Part shown: positions 1-9,941 of the stretch, piece by piece
Position numbering within the stretch: the stretch's first letter is position 1
Layout: every line of letters begins with the position of its first letter
Assembly (NCBI GenBank): GCA_000023405.1
Contig: CP001643.1
Coordinates: 2,170,001-2,234,000 of the forward strand
Direction of reading: 5' to 3'
Source of the DNA: Brachybacterium faecium DSM 4810
GTDB lineage: Bacteria; Actinomycetota; Actinomycetes; Actinomycetales; Dermabacteraceae
Length of the DNA: 64,000 bases
The notes under the pieces: model-generated
Database searches by the model: none
Told to the model about the DNA's origin: nothing
What the model saw: only the letters and a program-made list of their open reading frames with translations
Translations under genes and position numbers: made by a program

Positions 1-995
1 TGCTGGGTCAGCGCGGTGTCGATGTCCTTCAGGCCGTTGCCCGTCACGGTGATCGCGATCGTCGCCCCTGCGGGCACCAGGCCGCGATGCGACTGCTGCA
101 GCAGCCCGGCCACGCCGGCCGCCGACGCGGGCTCGACGAAGATCCCGACCTCCGCCGCGAGCAGCGTCTGGGCGTCGAGGATCTGCTGATCGCTGACCGC
201 GTCGATGAGACCGCCCGAGTCGTCACGGGCCTCGACCGCGAGATGCCAGGAGGCCGGCGCGCCGATGCGGATCGCGGTCGCGATCGTCTCCGGGTCGGTG
301 ATCGGGTGGCCGGCTGCGAAGGGGGCGGCGCCGGCGGCCTGGAAGCCCCACATCTGCGGCAGCGCGTCGGTCACGCCCGCCTCGCGGTATTCGCGGTAGC
401 CCATCCAGTAGGCGGAGATGTTCCCGGCGTTGCCGACCGGCAGGACGTGGATGTCCGGTGCGCGGCCCAGCGCATCGCTCACCTCGAAGGCGGCGGTCTT
501 CTGGCCCTGGAGGCGGTACGGGTTCACCGAGTTGACCAGCTCGATCGGGTGCTCCGCCTCGAGCTTGCGGGCGATCTCGAGGCAGTCGTCGAAGTTGCCG
601 TCGACCTGGATGAGCTTCGCCCCGTGCACCACGGCCTGGGCGAGCTTGCCGGCCGCGATCTTGCCCTGCGGCAGCAGCACCGCGCAGGTGAGCCCGGCGG
701 CGGTGGCGTAGGCGGCGGCCGAGGCGCTGGTGTTGCCGGTGGAGGCGCACACCACGGCGCTCGCCCCGTCGTTCACGGCCTTCGACATCGCCGAGACCAT
801 GCCGCGGTCCTTGAACGAGCCGGTGGGGTTCATCCCCTCGACCTTGATGTGGACGTCCGCTCCCACGGCCTGCGACAGGGCGGGCGCGGGCACCAGCGGG
901 GTGCCTCCCTCCCCCAGCGTGAGGAGGGTGTCGCCCTCGGCGAACGGGAGGTGCTCGCGGTACTCGGCGAGGACGCCGCGCCACTGATGTGCCAT
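1..995 (-). CDS. thrC: Threonine synthase (3' end cut by window edge)
   Basis: Converts O-phosphohomoserine to threonine with PLP. About 331 codons are present; the family is usually 350-360 residues, so only the C-terminal tail is missing. The N-terminal region carries the fold type II PLP site GSFKDRGM with the Schiff-base Lys, followed by the [10 protein letters not shown] phosphate-binding loop. The ATG at 995 is chosen because AAGGAG lies 10 nt upstream; an ATG at 1004 abuts the ribosome binding site and is less likely. The hom stop codon is 5 nt upstream, so the two genes form one operon. thrB would be expected just beyond the window, which is inference. Confidence 0.95.
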   Translation of the reverse strand, partial: MAHQWRGVLAEYREHLPFAEGDTLLTLGEGGTPLVPAPALSQAVGADVHIKVEGMNPTGSFKDRGMVSAMSKAVNDGASAVVCASTGNTSASAAAYATAAGLTCAVLLPQGKIAAGKLAQAVVHGAKLIQVDGNFDDCLEIARKLEAEHPIELVNSVNPYRLQGQKTAAFEVSDALGRAPDIHVLPVGNAGNISAYWMGYREYREAGVTDALPQMWGFQAAGAAPFAAGHPITDPETIATAIRIGAPASWHLAVEARDDSGGLIDAVSDQQILDAQTLLAAEVGIFVEPASAAGVAGLLQQSHRGLVPAGATIAITVTGNGLKDIDTALTQ

Positions 996-1000
996 GTGGG

Positions 1001-2368
1001 TCATTCTCCTTCGATGCGCAGGACGGAATCGATGCTCAGCACCGTGGCGGTGGAGGAGAACACGTCCAGCGAGGCGGTCATCGCGGACTCGAGCGCGCGA
1101 TGGGTGCTGATGCCGATGTGGGCGCGGGTCGGCTCGCCCTCCTCGCCCTCCTGCTCGAGCAGCTCCTGATGGATGGTCGAGATGGAGATGCCGTACCCGG
1201 AGAAGGTGCCGGCGATCTCCGCGAGGACGCCGGGCCGGTCCTCGACGGTGAGCGAGATGTAGAAGGCGCTGCGCAGCTCGTCCAGCGGGATCGACTCGAG
1301 CTCGGCGTACCGCGACTCGCGCGGTCCGATCCCTCCGTGCACGCGGGCGCGGGCGGCGGAGACCACGTCTCCGAGGATCGCCGATGCCGTCGGCGAACCG
1401 CCGGCGCCCTGCCCGTAGAACATGAGCGATCCGGCGGCGTCGGCCTCGATGAACACCGCGTTGTACGCCTCGGCGACCGCGGCCAGGGGGTGGTGGTCGG
1501 GGATCAGCGCGGGGTAGACGCGGGCGGAGATCCGCTCGCCGTTCTCCTCCTCGATCCGCTCCACGATCGACAGCAGCTTGATGGTGCGGCCCATCCGGGC
1601 GGCGGCGGCGATGTCGTGGGAGGAGACGTGGGTGATGCCCTCGCAGTGGACGTCGGTCAGCCGCACCCGGGAGTGGAAGGCGAGCGAGGCGAGGATCGAG
1701 GCCTTGGCCGCGGCGTCGTGGCCCTCGACGTCGGCGGTCGGATCGGCCTCGGCGTAGCCGAGCTCCTTGGCGGTGGCCAGGGCGTCCTCGAAGCTCGCCC
1801 CGCTGCGGGTCATGGCGTCGAGGATGTAGTTGGTGGTGCCGTTGACGATGCCCAGCACCCGCTGGATGCGGTCGCCGGCGAGGGATTCGCGCACCGGCCG
1901 CACCAGGGGGATCGCCCCGGCGACCGCGGCCTCGAAGTAGAGGTCGACGCCGTGGGTGTCGGCCGCCTCGTACAGCGCCGCGCCGTCCTGGGCGAGCAGC
2001 GCCTTGTTGGCGGTGATCACGCTGGCCCCGTGCGCCATCGCGTCCAGCAGCAGGGTGCGGGCCGGCTCGATGCCGCCCATCACCTCGATGACCAGGTCCG
2101 CCTCGCGCACGAGCGCGGCGGCGTCCTCGGTGAGCAGTGCGGCGGGCACGTGCTCGCCGCGGTCGCGGTCGAGGTCCCGCACGGCCACGCCGACCACGTC
2201 GAGTCGGCCGCCGATGCGGTGGGCGAGCTCGCCGCCCTGCTGGGAGATCAGGCGCAGCACCTCGCCGCCGACGGTGCCGGCCCCGAGGACCGCGACGCGG
2301 AGGGAGGGCAGCGTGGTCAGGGCCGGGGGCTGCGGGGTCCCGAGGCTGCCGGTGGGGTGCTGTGACAT
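1001..2368 (-). CDS. hom: Homoserine dehydrogenase
   Basis: NAD(P)H-dependent reduction of aspartate semialdehyde to homoserine, the branch point to threonine and methionine. The 455-residue protein has an N-terminal Rossmann motif ([11 protein letters not shown], about residues 24-34), the homoserine dehydrogenase catalytic core with [10 protein letters not shown] and [16 protein letters not shown], and a C-terminal ACT domain ([18 protein letters not shown]) expected to bind threonine as feedback inhibitor. The start at 2368 follows a GGAAGGA-type ribosome binding site and removes a long upstream in-frame extension antisense-like in composition. It lies between lysA and thrC, the usual actinobacterial order. 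Confidence 0.95.
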   Translation of the reverse strand: MSQHPTGSLGTPQPPALTTLPSLRVAVLGAGTVGGEVLRLISQQGGELAHRIGGRLDVVGVAVRDLDRDRGEHVPAALLTEDAAALVREADLVIEVMGGIEPARTLLLDAMAHGASVITANKALLAQDGAALYEAADTHGVDLYFEAAVAGAIPLVRPVRESLAGDRIQRVLGIVNGTTNYILDAMTRSGASFEDALATAKELGYAEADPTADVEGHDAAAKASILASLAFHSRVRLTDVHCEGITHVSSHDIAAAARMGRTIKLLSIVERIEEENGERISARVYPALIPDHHPLAAVAEAYNAVFIEADAAGSLMFYGQGAGGSPTASAILGDVVSAARARVHGGIGPRESRYAELESIPLDELRSAFYISLTVEDRPGVLAEIAGTFSGYGISISTIHQELLEQEGEEGEPTRAHIGISTHRALESAMTASLDVFSSTATVLSIDSVLRIEGE

Positions 2369-2505
2369 GGGCGGAGTGGTCCTTCCACAGGGGCCGACGG
2401 GGGCGGGCGGAACGGGCTCTCGCACTGTATCCGAGGGGAGGAGCCCCCTGTGACCCTGCATGAACGATGATGACGGGACGGCGGTGGCGGGCGGACCGCC
2501 GGGGA

Positions 2506-3918
2506 TCAGCCGACGTCGAGGCCGAGCAGATCCTCCTCGGTCTCGCGACGGATCAGGGTGCGGATCTCGCCGTCGCGCACCGCGATGACAGGCGGGCGCG
2601 GGACGTGGTTGTAGTTCGAGGCGAGGGAGTAGCAGTAGGCGCCGGTGACCGGGACGGAGATCAGGTCGCCGCGCCGCACGTCGGCGGGGAGGTATTCGTC
2701 CTTGACGACGATGTCGCCGCTCTCGCAGTGCTTGCCGACCACGCGCACCACCTCGGGCGCGGCCTCGGAGACCCGCCCGGTGAGCAGGCAGGAGTAGTCC
2801 GCGTCGTAGAGCGCGGTGCGCACGTTGTCGCTCATCCCGCCGTCCACGGAGACGTAGACGCGGTGATGGGGGCCGCCGAGGCGGACGTCCTTCACGGTGC
2901 CCACGGAGTAGAGGGTCTGCGTCGAGGGGCCGGCGATCGCCCGGCCCGGCTCGAAGGCCAGATGCGGCACGTCGAGCTCGAGCTCGTGGCACTGCTTCTC
3001 GACGATCCCGGCGATCCCGGCGGCGAGCGCCTCCGGCGTGGAGGGGGTGTGCTGGGTGTTGTACATGACGCCGAAGCCGCCGCCCAGGTCGAGCTGGTCG
3101 ATGGTGTGGCCGAGCTCGTCGCGCACCCGGGCGACCAGCTGGAGGACGCGGCGGGCCGCGACCTCGAAGCCGCCGGTGTCGAAGATCTGGGAACCGATGT
3201 GCGAGTGGAGGCCGAGCAGATCCAGCTGCGGGGCATCGAGCACGCGGTGCACCGCCTCGAAGGCGGAGCCGCCGGTGAGGGAGAGGCCGAACTTCTGGTC
3301 CTCGTGCGCGGTGGCGATGAACTCGTGCGTGTGCGCCTCGACGCCCGTGGTCACCCGCAGCATGACCCCGGCGCGCAGGCCCAGCCGGGCGGCGATCTCG
3401 TCGACCTGGTCGATCTCGTCGAGCGAGTCGATGACGATGCGGCCCACCCCCGCCTCGAGGGCGCGGCGGATCTCCGAGGCGGACTTGTTGTTCCCGTGCA
3501 GGGCGATGCGGGAGGCGGGGAACCCGGCGCGCAGCGCCACGGCGAGCTCGCCGCCCGTGCACACGTCCAGGCCCAGCCCGTCCTCCTCGACCCAGCGGGC
3601 GACGGCACCGCACAGGAAGGCCTTGCCCGCGTAGTAGACGTCGGCGCCGCGGTGGGGGCGGAACGCCTCGGCGAAGGCGTCGCGGAAGGCGCGGGCGCGG
3701 TGGCGGAAGTCGTCCTCGTCGAGCACGAAGGCCGGGGTGCCGACCTCCTCCGCGATGCGGCGCACGTCCACACCGCCCACCTCGACGGCGCCCTCGGCGT
3801 TGCGGGCGGTGGTGCGGGACCACAGGCCGTCGATGAGGGTGTTGACGTCGGCGGGGTACGGCAGCCAGGTGGGGGCTGCATCGTTGCCGTGAAGGGCTCC
3901 GGCCTCATGGGCGCGCAT
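2506..3918 (-). CDS. lysA: Diaminopimelate decarboxylase
   Basis: Last step of lysine synthesis: meso-diaminopimelate to L-lysine with PLP. The 470-residue product is a type III PLP enzyme with an alanine-racemase-like barrel (YYAGKAFL holds the PLP Lys), the glycine-rich phosphate loop [11 protein letters not shown], and the C-terminal beta domain with the CESGD motif containing the active-site Cys. The ATG at 3918 has AGGAG 5 nt upstream. The gene is first in the lysA-hom-thrC series and is separated from hom by 137 nt, enough for a separate promoter but none is obvious. Confidence 0.95.
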   Translation of the reverse strand: MRAHEAGALHGNDAAPTWLPYPADVNTLIDGLWSRTTARNAEGAVEVGGVDVRRIAEEVGTPAFVLDEDDFRHRARAFRDAFAEAFRPHRGADVYYAGKAFLCGAVARWVEEDGLGLDVCTGGELAVALRAGFPASRIALHGNNKSASEIRRALEAGVGRIVIDSLDEIDQVDEIAARLGLRAGVMLRVTTGVEAHTHEFIATAHEDQKFGLSLTGGSAFEAVHRVLDAPQLDLLGLHSHIGSQIFDTGGFEVAARRVLQLVARVRDELGHTIDQLDLGGGFGVMYNTQHTPSTPEALAAGIAGIVEKQCHELELDVPHLAFEPGRAIAGPSTQTLYSVGTVKDVRLGGPHHRVYVSVDGGMSDNVRTALYDADYSCLLTGRVSEAAPEVVRVVGKHCESGDIVVKDEYLPADVRRGDLISVPVTGAYCYSLASNYNHVPRPPVIAVRDGEIRTLIRRETEEDLLGLDVG

Positions 3919-4265
3919 GTCTGCTCCTGGTCTCGCACCGTCCTCGCACCGGCATGTGCACCGGGCGGATCGCGCCAGCGGCGCCCCCCGAGCGTAGGTG
4001 CGGCGGGCGCGTCGGCGCACTCGTGTCCGGTCGGCGAACAGGGGCGACAGGTTCTGCCGTCCACCCGGTCGGGCACCATCGGCGCAGGTCAGAACTCCAG
4101 CTCAGAGCGGGATGCGGAACCTCGCAGGAGGATCGGGTGACGGATTCCACTTGATAGTCTCGTGGCGTCGGCGCGGGAGCCACGGCCGATCCCCGTCGGG
4201 CGCCGCTTCCGGGCGTCGCCCGCGCGCTCCCCGCCCTCGAGATCGATCCGACGCGAAGGAGACCC
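3919..4265. other. Divergent intergenic region lysA / otsAB
   Basis: No convincing gene was found in these 347 bases. A TAGTCT hexamer at 4155-4160 could be a -10 box for the trehalose gene, with a transcript leader of about 100 nt, but no good -35 element is visible. The reading frames open here have the composition of GC-rich shadows. Confidence 0.4.
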
Positions 4266-6551
4266 GTGCCCTCATCATCATCCTCGGTCCAGGACCGCTC
4301 CCCCCAACACGAGCTGGTGGTGGTCGCCAACCGCCTGCCCGTGGATTCCCGCACCCTGCCCGACGGCGCGACCGAATGGGTGACGAGCCCCGGCGGGCTG
4401 GTCACCGCGATGGAGTCGGTGATGCGCACCGTCGAGTCCGGCGCGTGGGTGGGCTGGGCCGGATCGCCCGGCGAGGCCCCGGACCCCTTCGACGCCGACG
4501 GGATGCGCCTGTACCCGGTGCGGCTGGACCAGAGCGACGTCGAGCGGTACTACGAGGGGTACTCCAACGCGACCCTGTGGCCGCTCTACCACGACGTAAT
4601 CGTCGATCCCGAGTTCCATCGCGGCTGGTGGGACTCCTACCTCTCGGCCAACCGCCGTTTCGCCGCGGCGGCGGCCCCGGTCGCGGCCCCGGGCGGCACC
4701 ATCTGGGTGCACGACTACCAGCTGCAGCTCGTGCCGCGGATGATCCGGGACAAGCGCAACGATGTGCGCATCGGATTCTTCAACCACATCCCGTTCCCGC
4801 CCGTGGAGCTGTTCTCCCAGCTGCCCAAGCGCAACTCGATCCTGCGCGGCCTGCTGGGCGCGGATCTCATCGGCTTCCAGCGCGAGAGCGACACGCTGAA
4901 CTTCGTCGCCTCGGTGCGCCGCCTGCTCGGCTACCACGTCGACGGCACCACCATCTCCGTGCCCGGCATCGGCGCCGCCCCGGTGCGGGAGGTGCAGGTC
5001 GAGACGTTCCCCATCTCGATCGACTCGGCCGCGGTCTCCGCACTCACCGAGGATCCCGAGATCTGCGAGCGCGCCGCCGAGCTGCGTCGCGAGCTCGGCG
5101 ATCCGGAGAAGGTGGTGCTGGGCGTGGACCGGCTGGACTACACCAAGGGCATCCGGCACCGGCTGAAGGCCTGGGGCGAGCTGCTCGACGACGGGTCGAT
5201 CGATCCCCACGACATCGTGATGATCCAGGTCGCGACCCCCTCGCGCGAACGGGTGGAGGCCTACCGGCAGCTGCGCGACGAGGTCGAGCTGACCGTGGGC
5301 CGCATCAACGGCGAGCACGCCCCCATCGGGCGCCCGGCCGTCTCCTACCAGCACCACTCCTTCGACCGCCGCGAGATGACCGCGCTGTTCATGGCCGCGG
5401 ACGTGGTGCTGGTGACCGCGCTGCGCGACGGGATGAACCTGGTCGCCAAGGAGTACGTCGCCTCCCGCCCGGATCTGCAGGGCGTGCTGGTGCTCAGCGA
5501 ATTCGCGGGCGCCGCGGACGAGCTGCGCGCCGCCGTGCTCGTGAACCCGCACGACATCGATGAGCTCAAGGCTGCGATCCTGCGCTCCCTGGCGATGCCT
5601 CCCGAGGAGCAGGAGGACTCGATGCGGTCGCTGCGCCACCAGGTGATGGAGAACGACGTGCAGGCCTGGGCGCATCACTTCCTCGAGCGCCTCGAGACCT
5701 CGCAGACCCCCGACAGCGAGGACGCGCCGCTCGTGCGCCTCACCGGCGACCGGCCCAGCGATCCCCGCGAGGTCGAGACGGCGCTGGACGAGTTCACGTC
5801 GGTGCCGCGCCTGCTGATCGCCTCCGACTTCGACGGCGTGCTCGCCCCGATCGTCGCCGACCGGGACGCGGTGCAGCCGGACCAAGAGGCGCTCGCCGCG
5901 CTGCGGGAGCTCGCCGACCTGCCGGGCGTGGCCGTCGCGCTGGTCTCGGGCCGCTCCCTCGAGGATCTCGACTCCCACACCGGGATGCCGAGCTCGGTGG
6001 TGCTGGTGGGCTCGCACGGCGCCGAGGTGGGGGCCCTGCCGCCGTGGATGCAGGCCGAGGTGCTCGACAAGTCGGCGCTGAGCATGACCCCCGAGAAGGA
6101 GGAGCAGCTCGAGACGATCACCCGCACGCTGCGCCGCATCGCGCGGGCGCATCCCGGCACGGAGGTCGAGACGAAGCCGACGGCGGCGGTGCTGCACACC
6201 CGCAACGCCACCGGTCGCGGCAGCATCAACGCCACGGAATCCGCGCTCGAGTACGCCATGACGCTGCCGGACGTCACGGTGACGCCGGGCAAGGAGGTGG
6301 TGGAGTTCGCGGTGGTCCACACCTCGAAGGGCGCGGCGATCGACGCGCTCGCCCGTGCCAGCGCCGCCGATGCGTGGCTCTACCTCGGCGACGACATCAC
6401 CGACGAATCCGTCTTCTCCCAGCTCAGCGACCACGACCTCGGCCTGAAGGTGGGCGGCGGCGACACCGCGGCCCGGCTGCGGATCGCGGACACCGGCGCG
6501 GTGCGGGAGGTGCTGCAGCGCCTGCTCGCGCTGCGCGCCGCACAGAGCTGA
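4266..6551 (+). CDS. otsAB: Bifunctional trehalose-6-phosphate synthase/phosphatase
   Basis: Makes trehalose in two steps: UDP-glucose (or another NDP-glucose) plus glucose-6-phosphate gives trehalose-6-phosphate, which is then dephosphorylated. Residues 1 to about 480 are a GT20 synthase (VVVANRLPV, VHDYQLQLVP, GVDRLDYTKGI, ALRDGMNLVAKE). Residues about 515-755 are a HAD-type phosphatase with the nucleophile motif DFDGVLAPI (Asp521) and GDDITDE near the end. The GTG at 4266 follows GAAGGAG by 4 nt. Many actinobacteria encode OtsA and OtsB separately, so the 761-residue fusion would channel the intermediate. It stands alone and ends in a strong hairpin. Confidence 0.93.
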   Translation: MPSSSSSVQDRSPQHELVVVANRLPVDSRTLPDGATEWVTSPGGLVTAMESVMRTVESGAWVGWAGSPGEAPDPFDADGMRLYPVRLDQSDVERYYEGYSNATLWPLYHDVIVDPEFHRGWWDSYLSANRRFAAAAAPVAAPGGTIWVHDYQLQLVPRMIRDKRNDVRIGFFNHIPFPPVELFSQLPKRNSILRGLLGADLIGFQRESDTLNFVASVRRLLGYHVDGTTISVPGIGAAPVREVQVETFPISIDSAAVSALTEDPEICERAAELRRELGDPEKVVLGVDRLDYTKGIRHRLKAWGELLDDGSIDPHDIVMIQVATPSRERVEAYRQLRDEVELTVGRINGEHAPIGRPAVSYQHHSFDRREMTALFMAADVVLVTALRDGMNLVAKEYVASRPDLQGVLVLSEFAGAADELRAAVLVNPHDIDELKAAILRSLAMPPEEQEDSMRSLRHQVMENDVQAWAHHFLERLETSQTPDSEDAPLVRLTGDRPSDPREVETALDEFTSVPRLLIASDFDGVLAPIVADRDAVQPDQEALAALRELADLPGVAVALVSGRSLEDLDSHTGMPSSVVLVGSHGAEVGALPPWMQAEVLDKSALSMTPEKEEQLETITRTLRRIARAHPGTEVETKPTAAVLHTRNATGRGSINATESALEYAMTLPDVTVTPGKEVVEFAVVHTSKGAAIDALARASAADAWLYLGDDITDESVFSQLSDHDLGLKVGGGDTAARLRIADTGAVREVLQRLLALRAAQS

Positions 6552-6563
6552 CCGGGGCAAGAC

Positions 6564-6599
6564 GACGGCCCGCCGCCCCAGCTGGGGCGGCGGGCCGTC
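6564..6599. terminator. Rho-independent-like hairpin after otsAB
   Basis: A perfect 16-bp stem (6564-6579 with 6584-6599) closed by an AGCT loop lies between the convergent otsAB and tRNA-Arg genes. A pyrimidine run (TCTCTCT) follows on the plus strand. It can serve both directions. Confidence 0.8.
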
Positions 6600-6607
6600 T
6601 CTCTCGG

Positions 6608-6680
6608 TGCCCGCGACAGGATTCGAACCTACGACCTTCTGCTCCGGAGGCAGACGCTCTATCCACTGAGCTACGCGGGC
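6608..6680 (-). tRNA. tRNA-Arg (anticodon CCG)
   Basis: The minus strand folds into a full cloverleaf of 73 nt: acceptor GCCCGCG with CGCGGGC, D arm GCTC/GAGC, anticodon stem TCTGC/GCAGA with loop CTCCGGA, T arm with TTCGAAT and discriminator A. The anticodon CCG reads CGG arginine codons. CCA is not encoded. Confidence 0.95.
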
Positions 6681-6758
6681 GAACGTGGGAAGTCTAGCAA
6701 CACCTGCGGGGTGCGGGCGCCTCCGCGGCGGCGGCGCAGTGCAGGTGTGAGGGGTGCC

Positions 6759-7817
6759 TCACCGCGGCAGGGGCAGCTGGGCGCCATGGAGCACGGCCGA
6801 GGGGTCTGCGGCGATGCGCAGTCCGCTGGGCTCGGCGCCCGAGCGCACCAGCAGGTCGCCGACCGCGGCGATCATCGCCCCGTTGTCGGTGCACAGCCGC
6901 GGCGGCGGGATGCGCAGCGTGATGCCGGCGGCCTCGCACTTCTCCTGCGCGACGGCGCGCAGGCGGGCGTTGGCCGCGACGCCGCCGACGATCACCAGGG
7001 TGTCCAGGGCGCGCTCGCGCACCGCCCGGAGCGACTTGGTGACCAGCACGTCCACCACGGCCTGTTCGAAGGAGGCGGCGATGTCCGCGACCGGGACCGG
7101 CTCGCCGGCCCGCTCGAGCGTCTCGACGGTGCGGGCGACGGCGGTCTTGAGCCCGGAGAAGGAGAAGGTGTACGGCGCGTCCTTCGGCCGCAGCATGGCG
7201 CGGGGGAAGGAGTACGCGGTGGGGTCGCCGTCCACGGCGGCGCGGGAGATCGCGGGACCGCCCGGATAGCCGAGCCCCAGCAGCCGCGCGACCTTGTCGA
7301 AGGCCTCGCCGGCGGCGTCGTCCAGGGTGTCGCCGAGGTGCTCGATCGGGTCGCGCACCAGGTCGCCGATGGCGAGTATCGAGGTGTGCCCGCCGGAGAC
7401 GATGAGCACGATGCTGCGCTCGGGCAGCGGGCCGTGCTCGAGGGTGTCGGCGGCGGCGTGCCCGGCGAGGTGGTGGACGCCGTACAGCGGCGCGCCGAGG
7501 GACCAGGCGATGGACTTCGCCGCGGCGAGCCCCACGTGCACGGCGGTCGCCAGCCCGGGCCCGGAGGTGACCGCGACGTGCGAGATGTCGGAGAGCTCGA
7601 CGCCGGCGTCGTCGAGCGCGATCCGGAGCGTGGGGACCACGGCCTCCAGGTGCGCGCGCGCCGCGATCTCGGGGACCACTCCCCCGAAGTCGGCGTGCTG
7701 CGCGGCGCTCGAGGCGAGCCCCTGCCCGAGCAGGACGCCGTCGGAGACGATGCCGAATCCGGTCTCGTCGCAGGAGGATTCGACTCCCAGGACGACAGGG
7801 CTCGCGGTGCTGGTCAC
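6759..7817 (-). CDS. tsaD: tRNA N6-adenosine threonylcarbamoyltransferase
   Basis: Transfers the threonylcarbamoyl group to A37 of tRNAs reading ANN codons, together with TsaB and TsaE. The 352-residue protein starts with [12 protein letters not shown], contains [14 protein letters not shown] and the metal-binding GVHHLAGH (two His), and ends with the TDNGAM region of this ASKHA-fold family. It begins with GTG at 7817, overlapping the stop of the upstream M23 peptidase gene (GTGA), so translation of the two is coupled. The product works in the cytoplasm, unlike the secreted partner, so the coupling does not imply shared function. Confidence 0.95.
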   Translation of the reverse strand: MTSTASPVVLGVESSCDETGFGIVSDGVLLGQGLASSAAQHADFGGVVPEIAARAHLEAVVPTLRIALDDAGVELSDISHVAVTSGPGLATAVHVGLAAAKSIAWSLGAPLYGVHHLAGHAAADTLEHGPLPERSIVLIVSGGHTSILAIGDLVRDPIEHLGDTLDDAAGEAFDKVARLLGLGYPGGPAISRAAVDGDPTAYSFPRAMLRPKDAPYTFSFSGLKTAVARTVETLERAGEPVPVADIAASFEQAVVDVLVTKSLRAVRERALDTLVIVGGVAANARLRAVAQEKCEAAGITLRIPPPRLCTDNGAMIAAVGDLLVRSGAEPSGLRIAADPSAVLHGAQLPLPR

Positions 7818-8710
7818 CGCAGGAGCGACATCGGGTTGGAGTAGTTGCCCGCCTCGTCCATCTTGGCGAAGTGCAGGTGGCAGCCGGTGGAGCGGCCGGT
7901 GGAGCCGACGTAGCCGACGGTGTCCCCGGCGCTGACGGTCGCGCCCACGGAGGTGTTGAAGCCCTGCAGGTGGTAGTAGCCGGTGATCACGCCGTTGCCG
8001 TGGTCGATCTTCACGCGGTTGCCGGAGGCGTGGTGGTACTCGACGGCGACGACGGTGCCGGACTTCGCGGCCGCCACGGGGGTGCCGCAGGAGGCGCCGA
8101 AGTCGACGCCGTCGTGGCCCTTGAAGTAGCCGAGCACGGGGTGCACGCGACCGCCGAAGCCGGAGGTGATGGGGCCGCTGACGGGGCGGAGGTAGCCGGA
8201 CTCGCTCGCGGGGGCGTCGGCGCTGTCGCCGGCCCCTTCGGCCTCGGTGGGCTCGGGCTCCGGCTCGGGGATGGACACCTCGATGCCGGTGCCCTCGTCC
8301 TCGCTCGCCTCGGCGTCCGCGTCCTGCGCGGGGGCGGACTCGTCGGCGCCGGACTTGTCCTCGACGGCGGTGCGCTCCTCGGAGCGGCTGGCGCCATCCT
8401 CCGAGCGGGTCTCGACGGCGGTCTGCTCGCCGGAGTCCTCCTCGGACTGCACGGCGGGCAGGGCGACGGGGGCGGGGGCCTGCGGTGCGGGTGCGGCGGG
8501 CTGCGCCTGGGCGAGGGTCTCGCCCTGCGGCACGCTCTCGTCGACCCCGGCGGCGGCCGCGGCGAGGGGCGCGGCGATGGTGGCGGTGGCGAGGACGCCG
8601 AGGACCCCGACCTTCACCGCTCCCGCGGAGACGGCCGAGTCACGGTGGGTTCCCCCGACTGCGCGGTGCTTGCGCACCGTGGCGCGTCCTGCGGAGCGAT
8701 GATTCGCCAC
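7814..8710 (-). CDS. Secreted M23-family peptidoglycan endopeptidase
   Basis: Probable cell wall hydrolase of 298 residues. The N-terminus is basic and then hydrophobic ([20 protein letters not shown]), consistent with a Sec signal peptide of about 45 residues. A long acidic, Pro/Ala/Glu-rich spacer (about residues 50-180) leads to a C-terminal LytM-type peptidase domain with the Zn motifs HDGVD and HLHF and the conserved [11 protein letters not shown]. The GTG at 8710 is chosen because GAGG lies a few bases upstream and the signal peptide then starts sensibly; the frame is open to 8812. The 5' leader carries a stem-loop and a direct repeat, described separately. Confidence 0.85.
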   Translation of the reverse strand: MANHRSAGRATVRKHRAVGGTHRDSAVSAGAVKVGVLGVLATATIAAPLAAAAAGVDESVPQGETLAQAQPAAPAPQAPAPVALPAVQSEEDSGEQTAVETRSEDGASRSEERTAVEDKSGADESAPAQDADAEASEDEGTGIEVSIPEPEPEPTEAEGAGDSADAPASESGYLRPVSGPITSGFGGRVHPVLGYFKGHDGVDFGASCGTPVAAAKSGTVVAVEYHHASGNRVKIDHGNGVITGYYHLQGFNTSVGATVSAGDTVGYVGSTGRSTGCHLHFAKMDEAGNYSNPMSLLR

Positions 8711-8795
8711 GTGCTGACCTCTTCCGTACGACTGGAGTAGTTCTCGTGTCTCTGCCTGTCCGAGTGCGACGCCGGACAGGGGAAGTACGCGTCGC

Positions 8796-8815
8796 CGAAC
8801 AACCTCGAACAACCT
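8796..8815 (-). promoter_or_regulatory. 10-bp tandem repeat, candidate response-regulator site
   Basis: CGAACAACCT occurs twice head-to-tail on the plus strand (8796-8805 and 8806-8815); the minus strand reads TTGTTCG with a 10-bp period. One helical turn between half-sites is the arrangement bound by OmpR/PhoB-family dimers, and such a regulator is encoded next door. Binding is inferred. Confidence 0.45.
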
Positions 8816-9089
8816 ACGCGCCGGTCACCAGCGCAGACGAGCAGGTGGGCCGGGTCATTGCCAAGTTTTTGCCCTGATGCCCCAAAGGTTGCCCGATCTT
8901 GACGGCCGTGCCCGGATCAGCGCGGGTCACGTCACGTTCACCACCTTCCCTCGACCCTCCGAAGCAGCTCGACGCGCCGGACGGATCACGCCCGCGGGGC
9001 GCAGGAAGACCCTCCTGCGGCAAGCCCCTCGACCCCTCGCGACCCCGCGCTCCCGCGTGCTTCCGCGCGGGCTCTGCGCAGCTGCCGTC

Positions 9090-9095
9090 TAGAGT
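9090..9095 (+). promoter_or_regulatory. -10 box (TAGAGT), probable leaderless promoter
   Basis: The hexamer ends 6 nt before the ATG at 9102, placing the predicted transcription start at or next to the start codon. No ribosome binding site is present. Confidence 0.5.
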
Positions 9096-9101
9096 GGCGC
9101 C

Positions 9102-9941
9102 ATGTCGACTCCCGAGCAGAACGCAGCCCTCGGCGCCTCCCCCGTGCGGGTGGTCGTGATCGAGGACGAACCGACGATCACGCGCGCGATCGCGGATCGG
9201 CTCACCGCAGAGGGCTGGGAGGTCTCCACCGCCCTGGACGGCCCCTCCGGCGTGCGCACCGTCGCCGAGGTGCGGCCGGACGTGGTGGTCCTGGACGTCA
9301 TGCTCCCGGGCTTCGACGGGCTGGAGGTGTGCCGGCGCATCCAGGCCGACGAACCCGTGCCCGTGCTGATGCTCACCGCCCGCGATGACGAGACCGACAT
9401 GCTGGTGGGCCTCGGCGTGGGGGCCGACGACTACATGACCAAGCCCTTCTCGATCCGTGAGCTCGTGGCCCGGCTGAAGGCGCTACTGCGACGGGTGCGG
9501 CGCGCCGCGCCCCCGCCGCCGAGCGAGTCGGAGAAGCAGGAGGCCCTGCAGATCGGCGACCTGGTGATCGACCGGGCCGGCCGCCGGGTGATGCGCGCCG
9601 GGGCTCCCGCCCACCTCACCCCCACCGAGTTCGATCTGCTGCTGTGCCTGGCCAACGCCCCCGGCACCGTCCTCACCCGCGAGCAGCTGCTGGCAGACGT
9701 GTGGGACTGGGTGGACGCGACCGGCACCCGCACCGTCGATTCCCACGTCAAGGCGCTGCGCCGCAAGCTCGGCTCCGATCTGGTGCGCACGGTCCACGGC
9801 GTGGGCTACGCGCTCGAGATCCCGGAGGACCCCGAGGACGGCGGCGCCGAGGGCGCCGACGGGGCGGCTGGTCCCGCCGGCGCGCCGCCCACCGACCTCT
9901 CGTCGCTCGTCACCCCGAACCTGCCCACCGACGACTCGTGA
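9102..9941 (+). CDS. OmpR/PhoB-family response regulator
   Basis: DNA-binding partner of the adjacent histidine kinase. The 279-residue protein has a receiver domain (about residues 15-130) with acidic pocket E21/D22, phosphoacceptor Asp65 in VVVLDVMLPG and the conserved Lys in DDYMTKPF, then a winged-helix effector domain (about 145-235: LTPTEFDLLLCL, DSHVKALRRKLG, VRTVHGVGYAL). A Gly/Asp/Ala-rich tail follows. The ATG at 9102 has no ribosome binding site but a -10 box 6 nt upstream. The kinase start overlaps its stop (GTGA), so they are cotranscribed and coupled. The stimulus is unknown. Confidence 0.9.
   Translation: MSTPEQNAALGASPVRVVVIEDEPTITRAIADRLTAEGWEVSTALDGPSGVRTVAEVRPDVVVLDVMLPGFDGLEVCRRIQADEPVPVLMLTARDDETDMLVGLGVGADDYMTKPFSIRELVARLKALLRRVRRAAPPPPSESEKQEALQIGDLVIDRAGRRVMRAGAPAHLTPTEFDLLLCLANAPGTVLTREQLLADVWDWVDATGTRTVDSHVKALRRKLGSDLVRTVHGVGYALEIPEDPEDGGAEGADGAAGPAGAPPTDLSSLVTPNLPTDDS

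Larger units (their letters stand above)
8711..9101. promoter_or_regulatory. Divergent control region M23 peptidase / response regulator
   Basis: No gene is supported in these 391 bases. They hold the promoter of the M23 gene (minus) and the leaderless-type promoter of the response regulator (plus, TAGAGT at 9090-9095). On the minus strand an inverted repeat (CCTGTCCG at 8755-8762 with CGGACAGG at 8773-8780) sits in the leader, and a 10-bp tandem repeat lies at 8796-8815. I looked for a c-di-AMP (ydaO) riboswitch, common before such genes, and did not see its conserved core. Confidence 0.6.

Noticed and set aside
4278-6560. Long open frame (about 760 codons) antisense to the trehalose gene
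   Set aside because: His/Arg/Gly-rich composition with no domain motif; it is the GC-rich shadow of a well-recognised gene.
8711-8900. c-di-AMP (ydaO-type) riboswitch before the M23 peptidase gene
   Set aside because: Often present before cell wall hydrolase genes, but the conserved core could not be found by eye.
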